The notes beneath the pieces were generated by a model, which saw nothing but the letters and a program-made list of their open reading frames with translations, made no database searches and was not told the DNA's origin. This document shows positions 1-6,556 of a DNA stretch of 12,044 nucleotides, piece after piece; position 1 is the first letter of the stretch, and each line of letters opens with the position of its first letter. The DNA comes from Paracoccaceae bacterium. Its GTDB lineage: Bacteria > Pseudomonadota > Alphaproteobacteria > Rhodobacterales > Rhodobacteraceae. The position numbers and the translations under genes were made by a program. The DNA is taken from NCBI GenBank assembly GCA_007120685.1, contig SKNG01000127.1, positions 1 through 12,044 of the forward strand, written 5' to 3'.

Positions 1-134
1 ACCCCGCGCACGAAGGTTCCCGGCGGGTGGGTCGAGGCGATGATCGCCACATAGACCGGGAAGACCACGATGGCGACGCCCAGGATCAGGATCAGATGGG
101 CGAAGAAGTTGCCCCAGCGGTTGTTTTCGACCAT
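1..134 (-). CDS. ugpE: Glycerol-3-phosphate ABC transporter permease UgpE, N-terminal part only
   Basis: The first 44 codons of a permease are present; the rest lies beyond the left edge. The visible protein starts MVENNRWGNFFAH, followed by a hydrophobic first membrane segment (about residues 14-34). This closely resembles the N-terminus of E. coli UgpE (MIENRPWLTIFSH, then LILGIAV). UgpE pairs with UgpA to form the inner-membrane channel that imports sn-glycerol 3-phosphate and glycerophosphodiesters, powered by the UgpC ATPase, which is not in the window. The ATG lies 13 nt after the ugpA stop and is preceded by a strong purine-rich ribosome site (GAAGGGGG), so the two genes are surely cotranscribed. 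The truncation is caused by the window edge and is not a mutation. The family call is firm from N-terminus and position together; by sequence alone 44 residues would be modest evidence. Confidence 0.9.
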   Translation of the reverse strand, partial: MVENNRWGNFFAHLILILGVAIVVFPVYVAIIASTHPPGTFVRG

Positions 135-147
135 GGCCCCGCCCCCT

Positions 148-1038
148 TCAGTAGTTCACGCGCCGCTCGATATAGCGGAACTGGATGACGGTCAGGGTGA
201 TGACGATCGTCATCAGCACCACTGATTGCGCCGCCGACGAGCCGAAATTCAGGTTCACGAAGCCATCTCGATAGACCTTGTAGACAAGGATATTGGTGGC
301 CTGCGACGGCCCGCCCTCGGTTGTGGCGTGGATCACGCCGAAAGTGTCGAACATCGCGTAGACGATGTTGATCACCAGCAGGAAGAAGGTGATCGGCGAC
401 AGCAGCGGGAAGACGATGGTCCAGAAGCGTTTCATCCGGCTGGCCCCGTCGATGGCCGCGGCCTCGATCAGCGAATGCGGGATGGCGGCCAGCCCGGCCA
501 GGAAGAACAGGAAATTGTAGCTGATCTGCCGCCAGGCCGAGGCGATGATAACCATGATCATGGCATCATTGCCGTCACGCCGGTGGTTCCAATCATAGCC
601 GACCATGTCGAGCATGTAGGGCATGATCCCGATGGACGGGTTGAAGATGAACCACCACAGCACCCCCGCGATGGCGGGCGCGATGGCATAGGGCCAGACC
701 AGGAAGGTGGTGTAGCTGTCGCGCGAGCGGATCATGCGGTTGACCATGACCGCAAAGAGCAGCGCCACCGACATCGACAAGAGCGTGGTGCCCACGGCGA
801 AGATGAAGGTCACCTGCAGGGAATTCAGATACAGCGGGTCGGCGAAGATTGCCCTGAAATTGTCGAACCAGACAAAGGTATCGGGGCGGATGCCGAAGGC
901 GTCGCCCTGTCTGTAGACCGATTGCCGGAGCGCCTGAAAGGACGGCCAGATGAAGAAGATCAGGGTGATGATCACCTGCGGGGCAAGCAGCGCATAGGGC
1001 AGCCACCTGCCGGAGAAGGTCATGCGTTTGGTCTGCAT
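148..1038 (-). CDS. ugpA: Glycerol-3-phosphate ABC transporter permease UgpA
   Basis: A 296-residue inner-membrane permease, almost the same length as E. coli UgpA (295). It resembles that protein along its whole length: RWLPYALLAPQ near the N-terminus, VWPYAIAPA around residue 114, GYDWNH at 147-152, QISYNFLFF at 171-179 and the C-terminal QFRYIERRVNY. The MalF/MalG-type EAA loop, which contacts the ATPase, is at about residues 192-211 (EAAAIDGAS, then the FPLLSP part). About six membrane segments are visible. Neither the annotated ATG nor a second ATG at codon 6 (position 1023) has a good Shine-Dalgarno site; the first start matches the family length. A strong stem-loop separates ugpA from ugpB, 12 nt after the ugpB stop, so ugpA is probably expressed below the level of the binding protein. 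Substrate is inferred from UgpB and UgpA similarity. Confidence 0.96.
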   Translation of the reverse strand: MQTKRMTFSGRWLPYALLAPQVIITLIFFIWPSFQALRQSVYRQGDAFGIRPDTFVWFDNFRAIFADPLYLNSLQVTFIFAVGTTLLSMSVALLFAVMVNRMIRSRDSYTTFLVWPYAIAPAIAGVLWWFIFNPSIGIMPYMLDMVGYDWNHRRDGNDAMIMVIIASAWRQISYNFLFFLAGLAAIPHSLIEAAAIDGASRMKRFWTIVFPLLSPITFFLLVINIVYAMFDTFGVIHATTEGGPSQATNILVYKVYRDGFVNLNFGSSAAQSVVLMTIVITLTVIQFRYIERRVNY

Positions 1039-1061
1039 CGGTCCGGCCCGGGCAAAGGAAA

Positions 1062-1105
1062 CGGCCCGCCCCGGGGTGCCTTTTTCAGGGCTTGGGGGCG
1101 GGCCG
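1062..1105 (-). terminator. Intercistronic stem-loop between ugpB and ugpA
   Basis: An 11-bp perfect inverted repeat (CGGCCCGCCCC at 1062-1072, its complement at 1095-1105) encloses a 22-nt loop. Read on the minus strand, the stem follows the ugpB stop by 12 nt and is followed by a broken pyrimidine stretch (TTTCCTTT), so it looks like a leaky terminator or an RNA-stabilising hairpin. Such structures are known between binding-protein and permease genes in ABC operons, for example malE-malF, where they favour excess binding protein. The role here is inference; the repeat itself is directly seen. Confidence 0.7.
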
Positions 1106-1116
1106 CGTCGTCAGGT

Positions 1117-2439
1117 TCAGTTCATCGCGGCTTCGAATTCGCGCAGCAGCGCGTTGCCGCGGCGTACCGCGTCATCGGCGGCCTGCTGGCCGGTCTTGGC
1201 ACCCGACATCACCGCTTCCATTTCTTCCGAGATGATGTCGCGGATCTGCACGAAGTTGCCGAAGCGCAGACCGCTGGAATTCTCGGTCGGCGGGTTCAGC
1301 GTCATCTGCCGGATCGAGGTGTCGGCACCAGGGTTGGCCTCGTAATAACCCTGCTCGGCCGTCAGGTCGAAGGACGCCTGGGTGATCGGCAGATAGCCGG
1401 TGTCCTGATGCCACTGGGCCTGCACCTCGGGCTGTGACAGGTATTCGAAGAAGGCCGCGACGGCGGCATATTCCTCATCCGAATGCCCGGTCAGCACCCA
1501 GAGCGTGGCACCGCCGATGATGGTGTTCTGCGGCGCGCCTTCGACATCATCGTAATAGGGCTGGAAGCCATAGCCGACACTGAAGTCGGAGTTGGCCAGC
1601 ACCCCGGCACGGCTGGCCGAGGAGCCGAAGACCATCGCGCATTGACCCGCATAGAAGGCGGGGAAGGCATCCGGGCCCGGCCCGGGGCCGCCCCAGCGGA
1701 AGGCGCCGGCTTCCTGCCAGGCGTAAAGGTTGTCCCAGTGACGGGCGACCAGATCGTTGTTGAAGACAAACTCGGTGTCAAAGCCCTCGAACCCGTTGGC
1801 CCGCGTGCCAAGCGGGATGTTGTGCCAGGCTGAGAAGTTTTCCAGCATCACCCAGCTGGGCCATGAGGTGGTGAATCCGCAAGGCGCAGCGCCCGATTCC
1901 AGGATCTGGACCGAGGCTGCTTCCATCTCGGCCCAGGTGGTGGGCGGGCTGTCGGGGTCCAGGCCCGCGGCCTCGAAGATGTCGCGGTTGTAATACATGA
2001 TCGGCGTGGACGAGTTGAACGGGAAGGACAGCATGTTCCCGTTCGGATCGGTGTAGTAGCTGACCACCGTGTCCAGATAGGCGCCGGGGTCGAAATGCAC
2101 GTCGTTATCGGCCATCAGCTGATAGATCGGATAAATCGCCCCCTCGGCGGCCATCATGGTGCCGGTGCCGACCTCGAAGACCTGCAGGATATGCGGCTGC
2201 TGGCCGGCCCGGAAGGCGGCGATGGCGCCGGTCATCGTCTCGGTATAGGTGCCGCGATAGCTGGGCACGACGCGGAACTCGTCCTGGCTTTCGTTGAAGG
2301 CCTCGGCAACGCCTTCCAGCAGTTCGCCCAGCTCGCCCCCCATGGCGTGCCACCAGTTGACCGACACCTGCGCCTGGGCCGAAGCTCCGGCCAGGCCCAG
2401 CGCCAGGGCGCTTGTGGCTAGAATGCTGCGATAGATCAT
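1117..2439 (-). CDS. ugpB: sn-Glycerol-3-phosphate-binding periplasmic protein UgpB
   Basis: A 440-residue extracellular solute-binding protein (E. coli UgpB has 438). Residues 1-23 form a typical Sec signal peptide (MIYRSILAT, a hydrophobic core, cleavage after SAQA). Family-typical stretches include WWHAMGGELGE (29-39), ILQVFEVGTGTMM (84-96), FNSSTPIMYYN (141-151), LENFSAWHNIP, IIGGATLWV, WHQDTGYLPIT and GYYEANPGADT, all closely matching E. coli UgpB. The protein captures glycerol 3-phosphate or glycerophosphodiesters such as glycerophosphocholine in the periplasm and delivers them to UgpAE. The ATG is preceded by a strong ribosome site (AAGGGGGAG), expected for a protein needed in excess over the permeases. 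It is the first gene of the ugp operon in this window. A possible PhoB box lies about 80 nt upstream. Exact ligand preference cannot be read from sequence. Confidence 0.97.
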   Translation of the reverse strand: MIYRSILATSALALGLAGASAQAQVSVNWWHAMGGELGELLEGVAEAFNESQDEFRVVPSYRGTYTETMTGAIAAFRAGQQPHILQVFEVGTGTMMAAEGAIYPIYQLMADNDVHFDPGAYLDTVVSYYTDPNGNMLSFPFNSSTPIMYYNRDIFEAAGLDPDSPPTTWAEMEAASVQILESGAAPCGFTTSWPSWVMLENFSAWHNIPLGTRANGFEGFDTEFVFNNDLVARHWDNLYAWQEAGAFRWGGPGPGPDAFPAFYAGQCAMVFGSSASRAGVLANSDFSVGYGFQPYYDDVEGAPQNTIIGGATLWVLTGHSDEEYAAVAAFFEYLSQPEVQAQWHQDTGYLPITQASFDLTAEQGYYEANPGADTSIRQMTLNPPTENSSGLRFGNFVQIRDIISEEMEAVMSGAKTGQQAADDAVRRGNALLREFEAAMN

Positions 2440-2519
2440 GGGACTCCCCCTTGGTTGCTGTGTCGTCTGAACTCGCCGGATGCGCGGTTTTCAGCACATC
2501 GTCTCGTTAATCTTCGTTT

Positions 2520-2537
2520 ATGACAGTTCGTTGTCTC
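2520..2537 (-). promoter_or_regulatory. Candidate PhoB box upstream of ugpB
   Basis: Minus-strand sequence GAGACAACGAACTGTCAT. The second heptamer is a perfect CTGTCAT half-site and the first, 11 nt earlier, matches 3 of 7, giving 10 of 14 over the two-repeat consensus CTGTCAT-N4-CTGTCAT. It is followed by AAAC and lies 81 nt before the ugpB start. PhoB control of ugp is established in E. coli and rhizobia. No strong -10 hexamer follows, GATTAA 7 nt on being the best candidate, so the call is tentative. Confidence 0.45.
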
Positions 2538-2577
2538 CCCTCGAAAGAAAACACTCGAAAAGCGGCATCGAGTCCAG

Positions 2578-2630
2578 AAAAATCCGGCGCGCGCTTGCCG
2601 GGCCGGGTTCTCTTGCCTTGCTGGCAAGGC
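2578..2630 (-). terminator. Probable terminator after the polysaccharide deacetylase gene
   Basis: Two short hairpins follow the deacetylase stop on the minus strand. The first (GCCTTG stem, 2615-2620 with 2625-2630, 4-nt loop) starts 2 nt past the stop codon and has no T-run. The second (CCGGC/GCCGG, 2584-2588 with 2597-2601, 8-nt loop) is followed directly by ATTTTT, the classic shape of an intrinsic terminator, although its stem is only 5 bp. Together they suggest that the deacetylase transcript ends before ugpB, which then has its own promoter. Confidence 0.55.
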
Positions 2631-2632
2631 TG

Positions 2633-3445
2633 TTAGCCGGGATGCCAGTCGTGCGGGTTCTCGGCGTAACGCGTGGTGATGCGCCGCCTTTGCGGCCCCC
2701 AGCGCCCCCAGCCCAGCAGTTCCGACAGGGTGACGCTGCGCAGCCCGCGCGATTGCAGACCCTCCAGAACCGCCGGAATGGCGCGCACGGTGGGGGCATG
2801 GATGTCATGGGCCAGGATGATCGCCCCCGGCCGCGCGCCACGCACCATTCGCCGCGCCACCACCGATGGGCCGGGCCGGCGCCAGTCCTGCGGGTCGACC
2901 GACCAGATGACGGTGGGCAGGTTGCGTTCGGCCGCCAGCATGCTGCTTTGCCGCGGGGTGATGGCGCCGTAGGGCGGGCGCATGGTGACGGGGACATGGC
3001 CCACGGTATCGAAGATCACCTGCTGGGTGCGGTCGATCTCGGTGAGGAAACGCTGGTTGCCCAGCCGCGACAGTGTGGGATGCGTCCAGGTGTGGTTGCC
3101 CAGTTCATGCCCCTCGGCCACCATCCGGCGCACGATCTCCGGATACCGCCGGACCAGCGCACCGATGACATAGAAGGTGGCACGGGCGCGGCTTTGCGCC
3201 AGGATATCCAGCAGCACCGGGGTATGCACCGGGTGCGGCCCGTCATCGAAGGTCAGCGCCACCAGGGGCCGCACCGTGTCGACCTGATGCAGATCCACCA
3301 GCTCATCGCGCCGCGCCCCCACCGGCACGACGTTTCGCGCCGCGGCCTGCCCGGCGCCAGCGAACAGCGAGAACGGACCCGCCACGCCACCAAGACACAG
3401 CAGACCGAAGCCAGAGAGCAAACCCCGGCGATCAGGATTGTTCAC
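2633..3445 (-). CDS. Exported polysaccharide deacetylase (carbohydrate esterase family 4, NodB domain)
   Basis: A 270-residue protein with the full CE4/NodB motif set: TFDDGP with the catalytic and metal-binding aspartates (residues 65-70), the H-x4-H zinc pair in HELGNHTWTH (113 and 118), RPPYG (156-160), DPQDW (184-188) and the late catalytic histidine in LAHD (213). Such enzymes remove acetyl groups from N-acetylated or O-acetylated sugars in peptidoglycan, chitin oligomers or capsule; the substrate cannot be told here. The N-terminus (NNPDRRGLLSGFG, hydrophobic stretch, AGQAAA) looks like a twin-arginine export signal, implying folding before export. I prefer the GTG start at 3445 because GGGGGA precedes it by 4 nt and it puts the RR at positions 6-7. 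An ATG at 3472 would add nine residues but has a poor ribosome site. It seems to be transcribed alone, between two non-coding gaps. Confidence 0.9.
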   Translation of the reverse strand: MNNPDRRGLLSGFGLLCLGGVAGPFSLFAGAGQAAARNVVPVGARRDELVDLHQVDTVRPLVALTFDDGPHPVHTPVLLDILAQSRARATFYVIGALVRRYPEIVRRMVAEGHELGNHTWTHPTLSRLGNQRFLTEIDRTQQVIFDTVGHVPVTMRPPYGAITPRQSSMLAAERNLPTVIWSVDPQDWRRPGPSVVARRMVRGARPGAIILAHDIHAPTVRAIPAVLEGLQSRGLRSVTLSELLGWGRWGPQRRRITTRYAENPHDWHPG

Positions 3446-3543
3446 ACCATCCCCCGAAAGTGTGTATGGCAACTATTCCAAGTCCTAGGCGGGCAACCTG
3501 ATCCCGAAAAGCTGAATCAGCGGCAGGCGCGCGGCGGATAGTG

Positions 3544-3565
3544 TTGGGCATCCGTGTATACCCAA
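3544..3565. other. Short inverted repeat with a possible -10 in the deacetylase leader
   Basis: TTGGG at 3544-3548 and CCCAA at 3561-3565 form a 5-bp inverted repeat with a 12-nt interior. On the minus strand the interior carries TATACA (3555-3560), a reasonable -10 hexamer for the deacetylase gene about 110 nt downstream, but no -35 with suitable spacing is evident. It could be an operator overlapping a promoter, or chance. Confidence 0.25.
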
Positions 3566-3582
3566 GATGTTGACTGCAAACC

Positions 3583-3687
3583 CGATTCGGCCCATGCGCG
3601 CGTTGCTGGCGGGCAACACCTGCCCGGACACTGGGCAGGCTTGCTGCCCGGCTTCGGGCACCGGCACGGCAGCAAGGGCCCGAATCG
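3583..3687. other. Structured intergenic element: three hairpins inside an outer stem
   Basis: Four nested inverted repeats fill the gap between the polyamine operon and the deacetylase gene. The outer stem is CGATTCGG (3583-3590) with CCGAATCG (3680-3687), extendable by two or three C-G pairs past a single bulge. Inside lie GTTGC/GCAAC (3602-3606 with 3613-3617), CCTGCCC/GGGCAGG (3619-3625 with 3633-3639, 7-nt loop) and CTTGCTGCC/GGCAGCAAG (3640-3648 with 3668-3676). The last three are separated by one and zero bases. The layout could fold as a four-way junction of about 105 nt on either strand. On the minus strand it begins 10 nt past the oxidoreductase stop, so it may protect or end that transcript, though no T-run follows. 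It matches no RNA family that I recognise. Confidence 0.5.
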
Positions 3688-3697
3688 CCCCGGTTTT

Positions 3698-4999
3698 TCA
3701 GAGCCTGTCGCGCAGGGAAAACCACAGCATCGCCGCCACCAGCAGCGGCGTGCGCAACATCATGCCCCCGGGGAAGGAATGCGTGGGCACCCGTGCCATC
3801 AGGTCGAAGCGTTCGGCCTGCCCGGCCACCGCTTCGGCCAGAAGCTTGCCGCCCAGGGTCGCCATCGCCACCCCATGCCCGGAATAGCCCGAGGCCGACA
3901 GGATATTGCCCGCCAGCCGCTCGAAATGCGGCATGCGGTTGACGGTGATGCCCAGCGTACCGCCCCAGGCGTGGGTGATCTGAATATCCTTCAGTTGCGG
4001 AAAGATCGCCGTCATTGGCCCCCGCACCGTCGCTGCAATGTCGGCCGGGAAGCGATAGCCATAGCTTTCGCCGCCGCCGAACAGCAGGCGGTTATCCGCA
4101 CTGAACCGATAGTAGTTGATGACGAACTTGCTGTCAGCCACGGCATGGCCGCCCTTGATGATGCCGTCACGCGCTTCATCGCTCATCGGGCGGGTGGCGG
4201 CGATGAAATTGTTGATCGGCATCACCCGCGCCGCCACCTTCGGCTGCAAGCGGCCCAGATAGCCGTTGCAGCCCAGCGCCACGAAGCGCGCGGTGATCTG
4301 CGCCTGGTCGGTGGTCACCCGTGCCGGCTCGCCCTCGGTGATTGCCGCAACCCGGCTCTGCTCGAACAGCCGCACGCCGCCCGCCTGCGCCGCCCGCGCC
4401 AGCCCCAGCGCATAGCGCAGCGGGTGCAGATGGCCGGAGCCCATATCGATATCACCCCCGTGATAGGCAGGCGAGCCGACCATGGCGCGCATTTCCTCGC
4501 GCGACAGCGGGCGGACCTTGTCATAGCCGTAATCCCGCGCCATTTTTTCGGCATAGGCGTGCTGTTCGGCCACGAAACCGGGCTTGTGGGCGGCGTGGAT
4601 GATGCCATCGCGCCAGCCGGCATCGGGCGCGTGCCGGGCGGCCAGATCGCGCACCAGCGCCACCGATTCCAGCGACAGGTCCCACAGCGCGCGGGCCGTG
4701 TCCTTGCCCAGTTTCCCCTCCAGCCAGTCCTGGTCCTGCCGCTGCCCGGTCCCCACCTGCCCACCGTTGCGGCCCGATGCCCCGAAACCCAGCCGCTGCG
4801 CCTCCAGCAGGATCACGTCATAGCCGCGCTCGGCCAGATGCAGCGCCGCCGACAGGCCGGTGAACCCGCCGCCGATGACGCAGACATCGCAGGAAAGCGC
4901 CCCCTCTGCGCGGGGCTGAAGGGGCAGGGGCGTGGCGGTTTCGGCATACCAGGACGCCGGGTATGCGCCGGGCTGGTCGTTGGCGGTCAGCAGGTCCAT
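3698..4999 (-). CDS. puuB: PuuB-like FAD-dependent gamma-glutamylputrescine oxidoreductase
   Basis: A 433-residue DAO-family flavoprotein (E. coli PuuB has 426). The N-terminal dinucleotide-binding fold is clear: CDVCVIGGGFTGLSAALHLAERG, with GGGFTG at 43-48 and the ribose-binding glutamate at 66, followed by GFGASGRNGG (71-80), a hallmark of this subgroup. PuuB-like stretches continue to the end: GHLHPL, YYRFSADNRLLFGGG, SGYSGHGV, and the C-terminal FPGG and SLRDRL. E. coli PuuB oxidises gamma-glutamylputrescine to the aldehyde, releasing ammonia and hydrogen peroxide. Its ATG overlaps the aminotransferase stop by one base (TGATG), indicating translational coupling in a polyamine catabolism operon. 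No gamma-glutamylputrescine synthetase (PuuA) is in the window, so the true substrate may be a free or glutamylated polyamine or another amine. Alternative: a generic amine or glycine oxidase of the DAO family. Confidence 0.82.
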   Translation of the reverse strand: MDLLTANDQPGAYPASWYAETATPLPLQPRAEGALSCDVCVIGGGFTGLSAALHLAERGYDVILLEAQRLGFGASGRNGGQVGTGQRQDQDWLEGKLGKDTARALWDLSLESVALVRDLAARHAPDAGWRDGIIHAAHKPGFVAEQHAYAEKMARDYGYDKVRPLSREEMRAMVGSPAYHGGDIDMGSGHLHPLRYALGLARAAQAGGVRLFEQSRVAAITEGEPARVTTDQAQITARFVALGCNGYLGRLQPKVAARVMPINNFIAATRPMSDEARDGIIKGGHAVADSKFVINYYRFSADNRLLFGGGESYGYRFPADIAATVRGPMTAIFPQLKDIQITHAWGGTLGITVNRMPHFERLAGNILSASGYSGHGVAMATLGGKLLAEAVAGQAERFDLMARVPTHSFPGGMMLRTPLLVAAMLWFSLRDRL

Positions 5000-6402
5000 C
5001 AGGCGGCCTTCAGCATGCCCTCGGCCTGCATCTGCGCATGCGCCTCATCCAGCGCGGTGGTGATGCGGTCCATCAGGATATCGATCTCGTCCGTGGTGAT
5101 CACCAGCGGCGGCGAGATCACCATCCGGTCCCAGACATGGCGCATGATGACATTGTTGGCGAAACACCGCTCCCGCGTGATGAAGCCGGCCGTGCCGGGA
5201 TCAGGGAAGGCCGCGCGCGCGGCCTTGTCCGGCGTCAGCGCCAACGATCCCATCAGCCCCACCAGCTTCGTCTCGCCGACCAGCGGGTGATCGGCCAGCG
5301 CGTGCCAGCGCCGCGCCAGATGCGGATGGGCCACGTCGCGCACATGATCGACCACGCCTTCCTCTTCCAGCAGACGCAGGTTTTCCAGCGCGACGGCGGC
5401 GCAGACCGGATGGCCGGAATAGGTGTAGCCGTGGTTGAACTCGTCCCCGGCGATGACATCCGCCACCTCGTCGCAGATGATCGAGGCACCGATGGGCGCA
5501 TAGCCCGAGGAAAGACCTTTTGCCACCGTCATGATATGCGGGCGGATGTCATAGGTCTGACTGCCGAACCAGTTGCCGGTGCGCCCGAAACCGGTGATTA
5601 CTTCATCGGCGATCAGCAGGATGTCGTGGGCATCGCAGATGCGCTGGATCTCGGGCCAGTAGCTGTCCGGCGGCACGATCACCCCGCCGGCACCCTGAAT
5701 CGGCTCGGCGATGAAAGCGGCGACGCGGTTCTCGCCCAGTTCGGCGATCTTGGCCTCCAGCAGGCGCGCGCGTTCCAGACCGAACTCTTCGGGGCTCGCC
5801 TCGCCGCCTTCCAGGAACCAGTTCGGCTGGTCGATATGCACGATATCCGGGATCGGCATGCCGCCCTGCGCATGCATCGCAACCATGCCACCCAGGCTGC
5901 CGCTGCCGACTGAAGAGCCGTGATAGGCATTGCGCCGGCTGATGATGACCTTCTTCTCCGGCTTGCCCTTGCGCGCCCAGTAATGGCGCACCAGCCGGAT
6001 ATTGGTGTCATTCGCCTCCGACCCCGACCCGGCGAAGAACACATGGTTCAGATCACCCGGCGCCAGTTCGGCCAGCCGCGCAGCCAGCGCGATGGCGGGC
6101 ACATGGCTGGTCTGGAAAAAGGTGTTGTAATAGGGCAGTTCGGTCATCTGCCGGGCCGCGGCCTCGGCCAGTTCGCGCCGGCCGTAGCCGATGTTGACGC
6201 ACCACAGGCCGGCCATGCCGTCGATGATCCGCGCGCCCTCGCTGTCGGTCAGCCAGACGCCCTCGGCCCGGGTGATGATCCGCGCGCCCTTTGCGGCCAG
6301 ACCATGACCGGCGGTGAACGGGTGCATGTGATGGGCGGCGTCCAGCGCCTGAAGCTCGGCAGTGGGCAGGTGGTTGGTGATCGGCTTCATGGCGTCCCTC
6401 AT
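4999..6402 (-). CDS. spuC: SpuC-like putrescine:pyruvate aminotransferase (class III, PLP-dependent)
   Basis: A 467-residue class III aminotransferase that resembles Pseudomonas aeruginosa SpuC throughout: KGARIITRAEG, MAGLWCVNIGYGR (63-75), NHVFFAGSGSEANDT with the phosphate-binding GSGSEA (125-130), AYHGS (159-163), AFIAEPIQGAGGVIVPP, LLIADEVITGFGRTG with the ring-nitrogen aspartate at 266, and the pyridoxal lysine in TVAKGLSSGY (Lys295). SpuC moves the amino group of putrescine, and less well other diamines, to pyruvate, giving 4-aminobutanal and alanine. It is the first gene of an operon with the PuuB-like oxidoreductase. Two starts are possible: ATG at 6402 (GGAA upstream) and ATG at 6390 (GAGGGA 4 nt upstream, better leader length). 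A promoter and a palindromic operator lie upstream. Omega-amino acid:pyruvate transaminase is the main alternative. Confidence 0.9.
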   Translation of the reverse strand: MRDAMKPITNHLPTAELQALDAAHHMHPFTAGHGLAAKGARIITRAEGVWLTDSEGARIIDGMAGLWCVNIGYGRRELAEAAARQMTELPYYNTFFQTSHVPAIALAARLAELAPGDLNHVFFAGSGSEANDTNIRLVRHYWARKGKPEKKVIISRRNAYHGSSVGSGSLGGMVAMHAQGGMPIPDIVHIDQPNWFLEGGEASPEEFGLERARLLEAKIAELGENRVAAFIAEPIQGAGGVIVPPDSYWPEIQRICDAHDILLIADEVITGFGRTGNWFGSQTYDIRPHIMTVAKGLSSGYAPIGASIICDEVADVIAGDEFNHGYTYSGHPVCAAVALENLRLLEEEGVVDHVRDVAHPHLARRWHALADHPLVGETKLVGLMGSLALTPDKAARAAFPDPGTAGFITRERCFANNVIMRHVWDRMVISPPLVITTDEIDILMDRITTALDEAHAQMQAEGMLKAA

Positions 6403-6424
6403 CGCAGTTCCGGGGTGTCACGTC

Positions 6425-6453
6425 AGGATAGGGGCGATGACTGCTTTTCGCAA
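6425..6453 (-). promoter_or_regulatory. Sigma70-type promoter of the spuC-puuB operon
   Basis: On the minus strand TTGCGA (6448-6453; 4 of 6 against TTGACA) and TATCCT (6425-6430; 4 of 6 against TATAAT) are exactly 17 bp apart. Transcription would begin near 6418, giving a leader of 16 nt to the first ATG or 28 nt to the second. A perfect palindrome adjoins the -35. The hexamers are seen; promoter activity is inferred. Confidence 0.55.
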
Positions 6454-6456
6454 TCG

Positions 6457-6470
6457 AATTTGATCAAATT
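6457..6470. promoter_or_regulatory. Perfect 14-bp palindrome, likely operator between divergent genes
   Basis: AATTTGATCAAATT is a perfect AT-rich palindrome in very GC-rich surroundings. It starts 3 bp upstream of the predicted spuC -35, at about -39 to -52, where activators often bind; it is also 86 bp before the hydrolase start. The regulator is unknown. It does not fit the FNR consensus TTGAT-N4-ATCAA, as the half-sites have no spacer. Confidence 0.55.
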
Positions 6471-6556
6471 ATGCCAGCGACCTGACGCCGCGTCCCGCTT
6501 GCGGCCCGCCTGCCCCGCCGCCACGTTGAGACAGCAAGACCGAGAGAGCGCCGCCA

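Noticed and set aside
226..1437. A 403-codon plus-strand open frame opposite ugpA and ugpB
   Set aside because: Antisense to strongly supported ugp genes, with biased composition and no recognisable domain.
2540..2572. CTCGAAA direct repeat (2540 and 2554) and CTCGA/TCGAG inverted repeat
   Set aside because: Arms are only 5-7 bp and do not sit well relative to any promoter; this is within chance expectation.
2436..2627. A 63-codon minus-strand open frame just before ugpB
   Set aside because: It overlaps the ugpB start and runs through the terminator-like hairpin and the Pho-box candidate; composition is arginine-rich and low-complexity.
3485..3667. A 60-codon minus-strand open frame between the oxidoreductase and the deacetylase
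   Set aside because: It covers the inverted-repeat structure, has no ribosome site and no recognisable protein features; the structure explains the region better.
3554..5290. A 578-codon plus-strand open frame opposite the polyamine genes
   Set aside because: It lies antisense to two genes with clear family motifs; its translation is low-complexity, rich in R, H, G and Q, as expected of a shadow frame in GC-rich DNA.
6457..6470. The TTTGATCAAA palindrome as an FNR box
   Set aside because: FNR sites need four bases between the TTGAT and ATCAA half-sites; here the halves overlap with no spacer.
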